Shown: positions 23,504-32,132 of the stretch, piece after piece | How positions within the stretch are numbered: the first letter of the stretch is position 1 | How the letters are laid out: each line of letters starts with the position of its first letter | Assembly (NCBI GenBank): GCA_002479075.1 | Contig: DLLG01000003.1 | Coordinates: forward strand, 1 to 50,280 | Direction of reading: 5' to 3' | Source of the DNA: Clostridiales bacterium UBA7568 | GTDB lineage: Bacteria > Bacillota > Clostridia > Oscillospirales > CAG-272 | Length of the DNA: 50,280 nt | Notes under the pieces: generated by a model | Told to the model about the DNA's origin: nothing | What the model saw: only the letters and a program-made list of their open reading frames with translations | Databases searched by the model: none | Program-made: the position numbers and the translations under genes

Positions 23504-24385
23504 TCATCCTTTGCTGTGAGAGATCACCCAGTTCAGGTTGTCCGGGTCGTCAAAGACCACATTGGCACCGCCGTGGTAGTTATAAATGCCCTTTTCGTTG
23601 AAGAAGGCGTTGCCTGGCGTTTCAATGCGCAGAACTTTGTCGATGTCGGCATCGCTCCAACTGGCATTTTCATAGGCCCCGTGGAGATTTTTGTAGGCCG
23701 AGCGGGCCTTGGCGCTGCCGTAATACTCGTCGCCGTCGGCCATGTAGATATAGACTGCTACGCCGTTCTCCGCGATGGGTGCATAATCGCCGTCCCACTG
23801 GGAAGCGCCGTGAAGATAAGCTGCGTACAGGTCGGGACGCATGGATACCGCACGGGACATGGTTTCACCGCCTGCGGAATACCCTGCTGCATAGACCCGG
23901 TTGGTATCCACGGTGAAATTCTCGATGAAGTATTCTGTCAGTTCAATAGCCTGCCGGGCAGATTTTTCGCCCCAGTCTGTGAGCTGCGCAGAAACCACAA
24001 TCATCTCCGTGTCCAGCTTTGTCCATGCGGTGAAGCCGCCCCAATTCAGATTGCTGCCGGAAGAATCTTCGCCGAACCACATCATGTCGTAGCCCGGCAT
24101 GACCACCATCATGGGGAACTTCCGGTTGCCGTCGTAGCTCTCCGGCAGATAATAGCTGTAATGGATGTTGCCGTCCGCGCCGGAGAGGATCTGCTCCGCA
24201 AACAGGCCGGTCTGAACCGGTTCCGATGTGACTGCCGACGATGTGCTTTCCGACGGTTCAGCAGTCGGTTCGGGACTCGGTGCAGGTGTTGTTTCCGGCG
24301 GGGTCGGCGCTGCTGTACCGGCCCCGCACCCCGCAAGAGCCAGTATCAGCGCAAGCGCCAAGGCAAGCGAAAGAAGTCGCTTCAC
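23504..24385 (-). CDS. Surface alpha/beta-hydrolase (esterase) lipoprotein
   Basis: The 293-residue product has a lipobox (LALAGC, Cys near 20) and a Pro/Thr/Ser/Glu-rich linker (about 25-60). An alpha/beta-hydrolase domain follows, with the nucleophile elbow AAGYSAGGETM, an acidic residue region YMADGDE and a C-terminal NYHGGAN histidine. It resembles PHB-depolymerase/prolyl-oligopeptidase-type esterases. It should be tethered outside the cell and hydrolyse an ester. Its start overlaps the stop of the aldo-keto reductase gene by 4 bases (ATGA). Confidence 0.88.
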   Translation of the reverse strand: MKRLLSLALALALILALAGCGAGTAAPTPPETTPAPSPEPTAEPSESTSSAVTSEPVQTGLFAEQILSGADGNIHYSYYLPESYDGNRKFPMMVVMPGYDMMWFGEDSSGSNLNWGGFTAWTKLDTEMIVVSAQLTDWGEKSARQAIELTEYFIENFTVDTNRVYAAGYSAGGETMSRAVSMRPDLYAAYLHGASQWDGDYAPIAENGVAVYIYMADGDEYYGSAKARSAYKNLHGAYENASWSDADIDKVLRIETPGNAFFNEKGIYNYHGGANVVFDDPDNLNWVISHSKG

Positions 24386-25227
24386 TTCTGCTCGTCCACC
24401 GGCGGAACCATTTCCGCATATTTTTTGAGCATTTCTGGGGTGCTGGTGTAGTAGCGCACATTCTTGTTGAGACCGGCGATCTGCGCCATTTCGTCATCCG
24501 TCAAAGCGAAGTCAAACAGGTCAAAGTTGGCCTTGATATGCTCCGGATTCTTGGAGCCGGGGATGACGATATTGCCGCTCTGGATGTGCCAGCGGAGGAT
24601 GATCTGGGGTGCAGACTTGCCGTACTTTGCGCCAAGCTGGGCAAACAGCAGCTCCTGAAGCAGCGCCTTGTCACCGTGACCCAGCGGATACCACGCCTGC
24701 GGCACGATGCCGTTCTCCTTCAGGAACGCCTTTAATTCCGGTTCCTGATGGTAGGGGTGCAGCTCGGTCTGCAAGACCGTGGGACGTACCTCGCAGAGGG
24801 AGAGAATTTCCTCGATCTGCTCCTTCTTGAAGTTGGACAGACCGATGGCGCGCACCTTGCCCTCCTTGTATGCCTTTTCCATCTGGCGGTAGCCCGCCAC
24901 ATAGTTGCCTGCGGGCTGGTGGATCAGCAGCAGGTCGATGTAGGGCGTATCCAGACGGGCAAGCGTCTTTTCGACTGCGTCCGGCTGCTCATAGAAGCTG
25001 GGCCACAGCTTCGTTTCGAGGAAAATCTCCTCGCGCTGCAAGCCGGACTTCTTCATGGCACGACCAACTGCCTTTTCATTCACATAGGCGTTGGCGGTGT
25101 CAATCAGGCGATAGCCGTTCTGCAAAGCGCTGACGCAGGAGGCCTCCGCCTCATCCGGGGTGAGTAAAAAAGTGCCGATACCGGCCATGGGCATTTTCAC
25201 GCCGTTATTGAGAGTTGCGTATTCCAT
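24382..25227 (-). CDS. Aldo-keto reductase (2,5-diketogluconate reductase-like)
   Basis: The 281-residue NADPH-dependent carbonyl reductase has the full catalytic tetrad: Asp in LIDTANAYVNE, Tyr in the same block, Lys in LETKLWPS and His in LLIHQPAG. GLSNFKKEQIEEI and PQIILRWHIQSGNIVIPGS are further family signatures. It is close in type to DkgA-like enzymes that reduce aldehydes and alpha-dicarbonyls. It is cytoplasmic. It is followed with a 4-base overlap by the esterase gene. Confidence 0.93.
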   Translation of the reverse strand: MEYATLNNGVKMPMAGIGTFLLTPDEAEASCVSALQNGYRLIDTANAYVNEKAVGRAMKKSGLQREEIFLETKLWPSFYEQPDAVEKTLARLDTPYIDLLLIHQPAGNYVAGYRQMEKAYKEGKVRAIGLSNFKKEQIEEILSLCEVRPTVLQTELHPYHQEPELKAFLKENGIVPQAWYPLGHGDKALLQELLFAQLGAKYGKSAPQIILRWHIQSGNIVIPGSKNPEHIKANFDLFDFALTDDEMAQIAGLNKNVRYYTSTPEMLKKYAEMVPPVDEQK

Positions 25228-25251
25228 AAAACAACATCCTTTCTGAAAAAT

Positions 25252-26253
25252 TTATTTACTTACGATTTTACTGCCGCCGAATACCTCTGACATTTCCATA
25301 CTGTCCAATGCTCTGTCAATGGCACTGACTTCTTCATCGGACAGGGTTACATCCGCCGCGCCCGCGTTTTCCGTCAGACGATTCAGCTTGCGGGTGCCGG
25401 GAATCGGCACGATGTATGGCTTTTTGCACAGCATCCACGCCAATGAGATTTGAGCGGGCGTAGCGTTTTTCTGCTGCACCAATTCTTGCAGCAGGGCAAG
25501 AAGGTCCCGGTTGCGGTCGATATTCTCCGGTTGGAACTGGGGCATGACGCTGCGGTAGTCTGTTCCAGCCTCAAACCGAGAGAATTTATCATACTTGCCG
25601 GAGAGGAAACCGTTGGCCAGCGGTGAGAACGCCACATAACCGATGTGCAATTCTTCCAGCACCGGGAACAGATTTTCATACCACCGTGCCATCATGGAGT
25701 AGCGGTTCTGGATGGCCGTCACCGGGCAGACTGCGTGAGCGCGGCGGATCGTGTCCTCCGTGGCTTCGGATAGTCCCCAGTGGGTGATTTTGCCTTCACG
25801 GATAAGGTCGGCCATCACGCCCGCCACTTCCTCGATTGGGATTTTGGGGTCGAGCCGGTGCTGGTAATAGAGGTCGATGTGGTCGGTACCCAGCCGTTTC
25901 AGAGACGCTTCCACCGATGCACGGATGATTTCCGGGCGGGAGTCTGGCACCAGCGGCTTATTGGTGGCGGTGCTGGTCATGTCAAAATGAATACCAAACT
26001 TGGTAGCAAGCACGATTTTGTCCCGATAGGGCTTCAGTGCCGCACCCGCCAGTTCCTCATTGTCATGTGGATGCTCTGGCGTGCCGTAGACTTCGGCGGT
26101 GTCGAAAAAAGTGTAACCCAGATCCACCGCCTGCGCCAAAAGCTCCGTCATTTCTTTTTTGTCGGCAGGAGCACCATAGGCGTGGCTCATGCCCATGCAG
26201 CCAAGGCCAACGGCGGAAACGGTCAAATCATTGCCTAAAGTACGGTACTGCAT
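25252..26253 (-). CDS. Aldo-keto reductase (YajO/AKR13-like)
   Basis: The 333-residue enzyme shows QYRTLGNDLTVSAVGLGCMGMS, FFDTAEVYG (Asp and Tyr), LATKFGIHFD (Lys), LYYQHRLDP (His) and IVPIPGTRKLNRL, the NADPH phosphate-binding end. It reduces aldehydes or ketones in the cytoplasm; the substrate is unknown. The start codon is separated by a single base from the stop codon of the frameshifted flavodoxin gene (TAAGATG). Confidence 0.93.
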   Translation of the reverse strand: MQYRTLGNDLTVSAVGLGCMGMSHAYGAPADKKEMTELLAQAVDLGYTFFDTAEVYGTPEHPHDNEELAGAALKPYRDKIVLATKFGIHFDMTSTATNKPLVPDSRPEIIRASVEASLKRLGTDHIDLYYQHRLDPKIPIEEVAGVMADLIREGKITHWGLSEATEDTIRRAHAVCPVTAIQNRYSMMARWYENLFPVLEELHIGYVAFSPLANGFLSGKYDKFSRFEAGTDYRSVMPQFQPENIDRNRDLLALLQELVQQKNATPAQISLAWMLCKKPYIVPIPGTRKLNRLTENAGAADVTLSDEEVSAIDRALDSMEMSEVFGGSKIVSK

Positions 26254-26254
26254 C

Positions 26255-26700
26255 TTACACTTCCTTGCTCAGCTTTTGGGCATCGGGCTTGTTAGTCGCC
26301 ATGCCGCCATAGGTCATGCCGTAGAGAGCGGCGAAGCGCTTCATGGTGTATTCGCCCGCCTCCAGCATCCATTTTTCAGGGGCTGCGCCCTGAAACACGA
26401 AATACAGCTTGCGGCCAGTTCACCATTCTCCACCTTGCCGTAGAAACGATCCAGCACGTTGCGGACGCTGCCGCAGATGTTGTGCCAGTAAAGCGGTGAG
26501 CCGATGACGATGGTATCCGCCTGCTTCATCGCGCCGATGACGGCATCCAGCCCGTCACCGGGAAGGTTCTGACCGTATGCGCCGATGGTGTAGTCCGTGA
26601 GGTTCAGGGTCTTATACTCGTGGCCTTTCAGCAGCTCCGCAGCCAGTGCGGCAGTGTTGCCGTTCTTGTTGGGACTTCCGTTGATGAATAAAATGTTCAT
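26255..26700 (-). pseudogene. Flavodoxin-family oxidoreductase gene with a one-base frameshift
   Basis: The frame opens at 26700 with MNILFINGSPNKNGNTAAL, an FMN-binding start, continues through IGSPLYWHNICGSVRNVLDRFYG and ENGELA, then leaves the family pattern after about residue 94 (near 26415-26421). In the next frame the expected C-terminus resumes: KLYFVFQGAAPEKWML, GEYTMKRFAALYGMTYGGMA and KLSKEV, then a stop at 26255-26257. The length (446 bases) is one short of a multiple of three. Either the gene is broken by a one-base deletion or the assembly has an error. Its uninterrupted frame would end early at 26341. It lacks the cysteine motif of its neighbours. Confidence 0.85.
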
Positions 26701-26704
26701 ATTC

Positions 26705-27841
26705 TTACTCCTTCTTATAGCAGGCCGTGATGATTTGATACAGTTCTTCCGGCGCAAACTCGCCGAAATCAGCAGGTGCAAGCGACTTTTTCACATAGTT
26801 GAATGTCGGACATGCGCCATACGCGGACAGGTCCATTGGCACACCGCTTATGGCAATCAGCTGCTCGATTTCCTGACAGCCGGATTCCACCAGTGCGCCC
26901 GTGTCCATCTGTGCATCCAGTCCGAACACCTCGGTGAACAGCGCACGAATGTCCTGCGGATGGTATTTTGCTGCGGCGCGCAGCCAGTGCGGGAATGCCG
27001 CGACGAGCGCTTCGCGGTAGGAAACGCCGTGCGCCACACGCGGAATATAGCCGACCGAGTACAGCGTCCACGGGTAGAAATCGTCAATGCCCGAGCGGAA
27101 CACGCCCATCGTGTTCACGCACGAACCCCACATCAGGTCGCCGCGTGCCCTGATGTCGTCCGGCTGCTCCATCAGCTGCTGGTACGCCTGCAAAACGGTT
27201 TGCAGCGAGGAGCGGGCAAAGCCGCGTGCGATCGCATTTTCGTGGTTGCCGATAAACCACGCACTGGTCTGGATAAAGCACACCCAGGCAGAATACGCCG
27301 TGCTGCGCTTATCGAGCGACAAGGTTGTGCTCGGATCCATCAGGCAGTAATCCGGCCATGCGCCGAACAACTCGACGCCGTAGCCGTTGTACTCCATAAT
27401 GTCACATACGCCGTTGGCCTCTGAGCCGGTGGACGGATAGGTCGGGATGATGATGTTGAACAGGTGGCGATTGTCCGACTGCGCTTTTCCTTCGATGTAG
27501 TCTGCCAGATTGTCATGCACCGCGCCGAACGCGATCGCCTTGCCGGTGTCCATCGCGCTTGCACCGCCGACTTCGATCACTGCCGTGATGTTATTTTCGT
27601 GCGCGAGCGCAATGCCATCCAGAATGCCCTGCCAAGTGGCGGGGGTCTGGTCTGCGTACTCAATAAACGGAATCTCACTGCCGTTCAACAATTCGGTGAT
27701 GCGGTCATACACGCCGTTGCGCTTGATCGAGCCGCCGCCGTAGACCAGCAGGACCTTGTGTTCCTTGCAGAGTTCGGGAATTTTGATCAGTACATCCGCG
27801 CCAAATTCAAAGTGAATGGGATTGTGGTAAGAAAAATTCAT
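26705..27841 (-). CDS. Iron-type alcohol dehydrogenase homologue lacking three metal ligands
   Basis: The 378-residue protein has the Fe-ADH fold: VYGGGSIKRNGVYD, the NAD(P)-binding EVGGASAMDTGKA and PTYPSTGSEANG. Of the four metal ligands, the Asp and His expected in A-x-D-x3-H are Val187 and Gln191 (AWVCFIQTS), the third His is Tyr261 (WTLYSVG), and only the last (His271, VAHGVS) is kept. The other two Fe-ADHs in this operon keep all four. It is therefore either inactive, metal-independent or repurposed. The start at 27841 follows GGAG; the longer frame to 27862 is in the gap. Cytoplasmic. Confidence 0.88.
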   Translation of the reverse strand: MNFSYHNPIHFEFGADVLIKIPELCKEHKVLLVYGGGSIKRNGVYDRITELLNGSEIPFIEYADQTPATWQGILDGIALAHENNITAVIEVGGASAMDTGKAIAFGAVHDNLADYIEGKAQSDNRHLFNIIIPTYPSTGSEANGVCDIMEYNGYGVELFGAWPDYCLMDPSTTLSLDKRSTAYSAWVCFIQTSAWFIGNHENAIARGFARSSLQTVLQAYQQLMEQPDDIRARGDLMWGSCVNTMGVFRSGIDDFYPWTLYSVGYIPRVAHGVSYREALVAAFPHWLRAAAKYHPQDIRALFTEVFGLDAQMDTGALVESGCQEIEQLIAISGVPMDLSAYGACPTFNYVKKSLAPADFGEFAPEELYQIITACYKKE

Positions 27842-27854
27842 TTTCCGCTCCTTA

Positions 27855-28394
27855 TTACACATTTTTACCCATTTCGTAGGCCTGCTTCATAGCGGGAGTG
27901 TTCTTCACCTTGCCCGGCTCATACACGCCGCTGCCAATGATAACACCCTTTTCCACCGCACCTTCCACGCAGTCGGCATAGCCGCGGAAGCAGGCCAGTG
28001 TGGTGTCAGCGGACGAATGGGTCTCGTCTGCCATGGTGACGATGTAGTAAAACTCCTTGTTCTTGACTTCCAGCCAGCGCGCTACCGTTCGGTCAATGAC
28101 CGCTTTCAGTTGGGCGTCGATGGAGTAGAAATAGACCGGACTGGCCAGCACCAGCACATCGGCGTCGATCATTTTTTGCAGGACTTCGGCCATGTCATCC
28201 TTATGGACACACGCACCGCCATGATCGCGGCAGTAGTAGCAGGCGGAACAGGGGTGAACTTTCTTGCTGGAAACACGGATCTTCTCCACTTCGTTTCCCG
28301 CTTCCTGTGCGCCCCGTGCGAATTCGTCACACAGAATGTCCGAGTTGCCGCCCTTGCGGGGGCTGCCGGACAGGATCAAAACTTTTTTGCTCAT
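27855..28394 (-). CDS. Iron-sulfur flavoprotein-like NADPH-dependent FMN reductase family
   Basis: The 179-residue flavodoxin-fold protein shows SKKVLILSGSPRKGGNSD (FMN phosphate loop), a compact cysteine motif HPCSACYYCRDHGGAC (C-x2-C-x2-C-x6-C) and SPVYFYSIDAQLKAVIDR. This is the arrangement of iron-sulfur flavoproteins, which carry an iron-sulfur cluster and FMN and transfer electrons one or two at a time. It lies between two Fe-ADH genes. The electron donor and acceptor are unknown. Confidence 0.88.
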   Translation of the reverse strand: MSKKVLILSGSPRKGGNSDILCDEFARGAQEAGNEVEKIRVSSKKVHPCSACYYCRDHGGACVHKDDMAEVLQKMIDADVLVLASPVYFYSIDAQLKAVIDRTVARWLEVKNKEFYYIVTMADETHSSADTTLACFRGYADCVEGAVEKGVIIGSGVYEPGKVKNTPAMKQAYEMGKNV

Positions 28395-28406
28395 GTAAAT
28401 ACACCC

Positions 28407-29591
28407 TTACCGATAAGATTTTTGATAGATACTTACGCAATCTTCGTCAGAGAGCGGACACGGATCGTTTAAGAAATTGGGGCCCAGGGTATCGCGGGCA
28501 TTTTGTGCCATCTGGAGGAATTCAGACGGATCGATGCCATAATCGGACATTTTCAAATCAGCTACACCGCACTCCTCCTGCAATTTGCAAAGGGCAGTAA
28601 TAAAATCTTCCGGTTTATCTGCATTCTCCATGCCCATGAGCTTTGCCATCTCAATGAAACGGTCATCGCAGACATGCTTATCTACAAAATGACTGTAATA
28701 AGCCTTGTAGATCATGATCAAGCCTGCGCCATGCGGCAGTTTTTCGTGATAGGCAGACAGTGCGTGCTCCAAAGGATGGGCACTGGTGCAGGAACCGATT
28801 GCCATCTGGATGCCGGATAGATAGCTGCCTAATGCTACAGATGTCATTGCGTCTTTGTTTTCCGGCTCATGAATCGAAGTGACCAGATTGCGGGATACAT
28901 TCCGGATTGCTTCTGCAGCAACCATTTTGCTGAATTCATTCCGAGCAGCAGAGATATAGCCCTCCGTAGAATGGAACAGTGCGTCAAATCCCTGATATGC
29001 CTTGAATTTTGCGGGCACGCTCATCATAAGCTCCGGGTCAATGATGGCAAGAACAGGATAAGCACCCGGGCCGAATACGCCGGTCTTTTCATTGGTTTCC
29101 GGATTGGTGATGACACCGGCGCCATCCGTTTCCGAACCCGTTCCAGCCGTGGTGGTAATTGCTACGATCGGCAGGCTGGGATTTTGGAACCACTGCTTCT
29201 TTCCGCTGCCAAACATTACATAGTCCCACAGGTCACCGCCATTGGTGGCCATCAGCCCAATCGCTTTAGAAGCATCCATCACGCTGCCGCCACCCAAGGC
29301 CACGATAAAATCACAGCCATTTTCATGAGCGAAGCGTCCGCCTTCCTCAACTACTGGCTTTGTGGGATTTGCCGCCACCTTGTCAAAAATCACATAGTCT
29401 ACTCCGGCCTGCTTCAACTCATTTTCCAGTCGATCCAGATAGCCGTTGGCGCGGGTCGATTTTCCGTTGGAAATGACGACCAGCGCCTTCTTTCCATGGA
29501 CAACACCCATTGGGGTATTGATCTGTGTATGCAGTTCATTCAGCTTGCCTGCTCCAAATAACGCAGTTGTGGGTAAAGAAAAAGTAAACAT
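28407..29591 (-). CDS. Iron-containing alcohol dehydrogenase
   Basis: The 394-residue enzyme has the Fe-ADH hallmarks: VALGGGSVMDASKAIG for NAD(P), TTTAGTGSETDGAGVI, and metal ligands Asp and His in YQGFDALFHSTEGY, His in HPLEHALSAY and His in LPHGAG. All four ligands are present, so it should reversibly reduce an aldehyde to an alcohol. GGAGG precedes the start. The iron-sulfur flavoprotein gene follows after 12 bases. Confidence 0.94.
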   Translation of the reverse strand: MFTFSLPTTALFGAGKLNELHTQINTPMGVVHGKKALVVISNGKSTRANGYLDRLENELKQAGVDYVIFDKVAANPTKPVVEEGGRFAHENGCDFIVALGGGSVMDASKAIGLMATNGGDLWDYVMFGSGKKQWFQNPSLPIVAITTTAGTGSETDGAGVITNPETNEKTGVFGPGAYPVLAIIDPELMMSVPAKFKAYQGFDALFHSTEGYISAARNEFSKMVAAEAIRNVSRNLVTSIHEPENKDAMTSVALGSYLSGIQMAIGSCTSAHPLEHALSAYHEKLPHGAGLIMIYKAYYSHFVDKHVCDDRFIEMAKLMGMENADKPEDFITALCKLQEECGVADLKMSDYGIDPSEFLQMAQNARDTLGPNFLNDPCPLSDEDCVSIYQKSYR

Positions 29592-29611
29592 TGCAAGGCC
29601 TCCTATATCGT

Positions 29612-30361
29612 TTATTTCAGTTTTTTATATTCATCTTCGCTGACCGGCTCACACCACTGGCTGCGGCAGTTTTCTCCGGGTACCTCTACCGCCAGATGGG
29701 AGAACCAGCTATTCGGTGCAGCACCGTGCCAGTGCTTCACACCGGACGCAATGTTGACCACATCGCCGGGGTGCAGCTCCTGCGGCTCCCTGCCCCATTC
29801 CTGATAGTAGCCCCGGCCTGCCACACAGACGAGGATCTGCCCGCCGCCTTTGTCCGCCTCGTGGATATGCCAGTTGTTGCGGCAGCCGGGTTCAAAGGTC
29901 ACATTGAAGATTTTGACCTGCTCCGTGGAAACCGGCGCAAGATAACTCTGCCCGCTGAAATACTGTGCGAAACCGTCGTTGGGCGCTCCGATGGGAAATA
30001 CCATACTGTTTTGATGACGCTGCTTTTCATCAGCGGTTTCCTCGTCTGCCCAGATGTCCTTTGCCATGCGGAATGCCGCCCACGCCTTCGGCCAACCCGC
30101 ATAAAATGCGGCGTGTGTCAGGATCTCCGCAATTTCACTGCGGGTGATTCCGTTTTCTTTCGCCATTGCCAAGTGATGACCAAAGGAGCTATCTGTCAGT
30201 CCCTGCGCCATCAGCGCCGTCACAGTGATGAGGGAGCGGTCGCGTGCAGAAAGCTCGCTTTCACGGCTCCAGACCTCACCGAAAAGAACATCATCATTGA
30301 GCTGTGCGAACTTCGGTGCAAATTCACCAAGCACATCTCTGCCTGCCGTAATTTTTCTCAT
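29612..30361 (-). CDS. Carboxymuconolactone decarboxylase-cupin fusion protein
   Basis: The 249-residue protein has an N-terminal AhpD/carboxymuconolactone decarboxylase-like domain (about 10-105; RSLITVTALMAQGLTDSSFGHHLAMAKENGIT, with the usual Glu/His region but no CxxC). A C-terminal cupin domain covers about 130-249, with metal-ligand spacing NWHIHEADKGG and a later VKHWHGAAP. Such fusions occur in Gram-negative and Firmicute redox clusters. A peroxide, lactone or ring-decarboxylation activity is possible, but the cysteines needed for AhpD-type peroxidase action are missing. Confidence 0.9.
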   Translation of the reverse strand: MRKITAGRDVLGEFAPKFAQLNDDVLFGEVWSRESELSARDRSLITVTALMAQGLTDSSFGHHLAMAKENGITRSEIAEILTHAAFYAGWPKAWAAFRMAKDIWADEETADEKQRHQNSMVFPIGAPNDGFAQYFSGQSYLAPVSTEQVKIFNVTFEPGCRNNWHIHEADKGGGQILVCVAGRGYYQEWGREPQELHPGDVVNIASGVKHWHGAAPNSWFSHLAVEVPGENCRSQWCEPVSEDEYKKLK

Positions 30362-30374
30362 AAAGCAGCACTCC

Positions 30375-30995
30375 TTATCTGTGAAAGTTTGTGAAAATCA
30401 GTGGTTCCTTCTGGGGCAGGCCGATTTGCTCCTTACCCAGCTGGAAGGACTTCATCATAAACGCCATGTTATGCCCCAGCGTCCGCATAGTCTGCAATCC
30501 CTCAGCATCCTGTGCTACTTCTTCGGCAGAGCCGCCGTAGACCATGTTCCAATACTGGCTGGACGCTACCGGCATTCCGGTCATGGTAAAATATTTGTTC
30601 AGCACATCAAAGGTAGCGGTATTCCCGCCTCGCCGACAGGTTACAACCGCCGCACCTACTTTCATGGTCTTATCTATACTAAAAGTGCTGAAAAACAGCC
30701 GATCCATGAAAGAGATAGCCCCGCCTGCGGGCGAGGCAAAGTACACTGGGCAGCCGATGACAAAAGCATCCGCCTCCGCCAGCTTTGGGGCAACCTCGTT
30801 TACCACATCGTCAAAAACGCATTTCCCGGTCTGGGCGCATTTGCGGCAGGCAATACAGCCCCGAATATCCTTATTGCCCACATGGAGCAGCTCAACTTCA
30901 ATCCCCTCGGCCTCCAGTGTATTTTTCAGTTCGGTCAGTGCGGTATAGGTGCAGCCCCTTGGACGAGGGCTGCCGTTTACTAACAGTGCTTTCAC
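30375..30995 (-). CDS. Iron-sulfur flavoprotein-like oxidoreductase, paralogue of 16151-16768
   Basis: The 206-residue protein starts at a GTG (VKALLVNGSPRPRGCTYTAL) because AAGGAG lies eight bases upstream; the earlier GTG at 31004 would overlap that site. It has IRGCIACRKCAQTGKC (C-x2-C-x2-C-x5-C), PVYFASPAGGAISFMDRLF and a C-terminus that shares QTMRTL, GHNMAFMMKS, LGKEQIG and KEPLIFTNF with the chromosomal gene at 16 kb. Probably a flavin and iron-sulfur electron-transfer protein. The hydrolase lipoprotein gene is 12 bases upstream. Confidence 0.9.
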   Translation of the reverse strand: MKALLVNGSPRPRGCTYTALTELKNTLEAEGIEVELLHVGNKDIRGCIACRKCAQTGKCVFDDVVNEVAPKLAEADAFVIGCPVYFASPAGGAISFMDRLFFSTFSIDKTMKVGAAVVTCRRGGNTATFDVLNKYFTMTGMPVASSQYWNMVYGGSAEEVAQDAEGLQTMRTLGHNMAFMMKSFQLGKEQIGLPQKEPLIFTNFHR

Positions 30996-31007
30996 CAAAA
31001 TCACTCC

Positions 31008-32132
31008 TTATGAAAAAATTGTTTCCAGCCATGCGGCGTAGTCCTTGACCCAGCCGCCATCGGAGCCGAAGCCGTGAGGCCAACCGTTCAGCACGATTCG
31101 ACCGGTGGGAATGCCCATACCGGAGATCACATCATACTGCTGCTGGAACTGGCGATAGAAGGGATCCTCGGTGCCGTAGACATAGAAGGTCGGCGGCAAA
31201 TTGCCCTCTTTCAGCCAGTCTGGGTCCATGTTGCCCACGCTGAGGCGGCCATAGAAGGAATAGATCATGCCCGCGGCGGAAGCGTGTGCAGGAACAGCGT
31301 CCAACTCGTCCGGTACATAGGTGCCGTCCAGCGCCGTGCCAGTCACGTCCTCGTCGTAGTGCATCAGAAATTCACCGGCCTGAATGCCGCCTGCCGAAAA
31401 GCCCATGACAGCAATATCGTCCGGGTCAATACCGTAGATCTCCGCATTTTTGCGGATAAAGCGAACGGCTCTCGCCACATCCAGCGCACCTTCCTCCTGA
31501 GTATATGGAGACAGGCGGTAGTCCACGATAAAGGTCTGGAAGCCCATCTCCCGCAGTGCTGCGGCAGTGGGCAGCGAATCGGTGTAGTTACCCCGGAACT
31601 GATACGCACCGCCCGCCATCAGCACCACAGCGCCTTTCGGCTCTACGCCCTCCCGGACAGGAAGGGCGGTGACATAGGGGCGGAAGTCATAGTTGTCGAA
31701 ATAGCCGGTCATGTCCGCCGTGAACTTCGTTTTAGCCGGTACATTGCCCTGCTCCCAGAGATAGAGCACTTGAATGTTTGCAGGGTCTGCCGCTGTATTC
31801 AGCACCGTATCATTTCCCGCCGGTTCCGGCATCTTTTGCAGCATGGCCGTGCGGGAATAATCAGAAACCTTGCCGCTGCCGTAGTTGTAAGCCGCCGGGA
31901 AATCATCGGGTGTCGCCACAGTATCCGCTGAAGATCCGTCACGCAGATCGTCGATCGGCTCGGTGGGGATAGAACTGCTTTCGCTTGGTTTTGTTGTCAT
32001 AGCATCCTCGATAGCCGCAACACCGTTTTCCAGCTCACCGCCGGGAGTCTCCACGGACTCCCGGCCACAGGCGGTCAGTGACACGCCCATGAGAAGCGCA
32101 AGCATTGCGGCGAAAACTCGATCCCTACGCAT
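31008..32132 (-). CDS. Surface alpha/beta-hydrolase (BD-FAE/acetyl-esterase-like) lipoprotein
   Basis: The 374-residue product has a lipobox SLTAC, a low-complexity linker and a hydrolase domain with VVLMAGGAYQFRGNY (oxyanion region), VMGFSAGGIQAG (nucleophile), VYGTEDPFY (acid) and LNGWPHGFG (base). It is likely a membrane-tethered carbohydrate- or feruloyl-esterase type enzyme. Its start overlaps the stop of the flavodoxin lipoprotein gene by one base (TAATG), pointing to translational coupling. Confidence 0.9.
   Translation of the reverse strand: MRRDRVFAAMLALLMGVSLTACGRESVETPGGELENGVAAIEDAMTTKPSESSSIPTEPIDDLRDGSSADTVATPDDFPAAYNYGSGKVSDYSRTAMLQKMPEPAGNDTVLNTAADPANIQVLYLWEQGNVPAKTKFTADMTGYFDNYDFRPYVTALPVREGVEPKGAVVLMAGGAYQFRGNYTDSLPTAAALREMGFQTFIVDYRLSPYTQEEGALDVARAVRFIRKNAEIYGIDPDDIAVMGFSAGGIQAGEFLMHYDEDVTGTALDGTYVPDELDAVPAHASAAGMIYSFYGRLSVGNMDPDWLKEGNLPPTFYVYGTEDPFYRQFQQQYDVISGMGIPTGRIVLNGWPHGFGSDGGWVKDYAAWLETIFS

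Noticed and set aside
23444..24451. 335-codon plus-strand frame over the esterase gene
   Set aside because: Antisense shadow; the opposite strand has the lipobox and the GYSAGG nucleophile.
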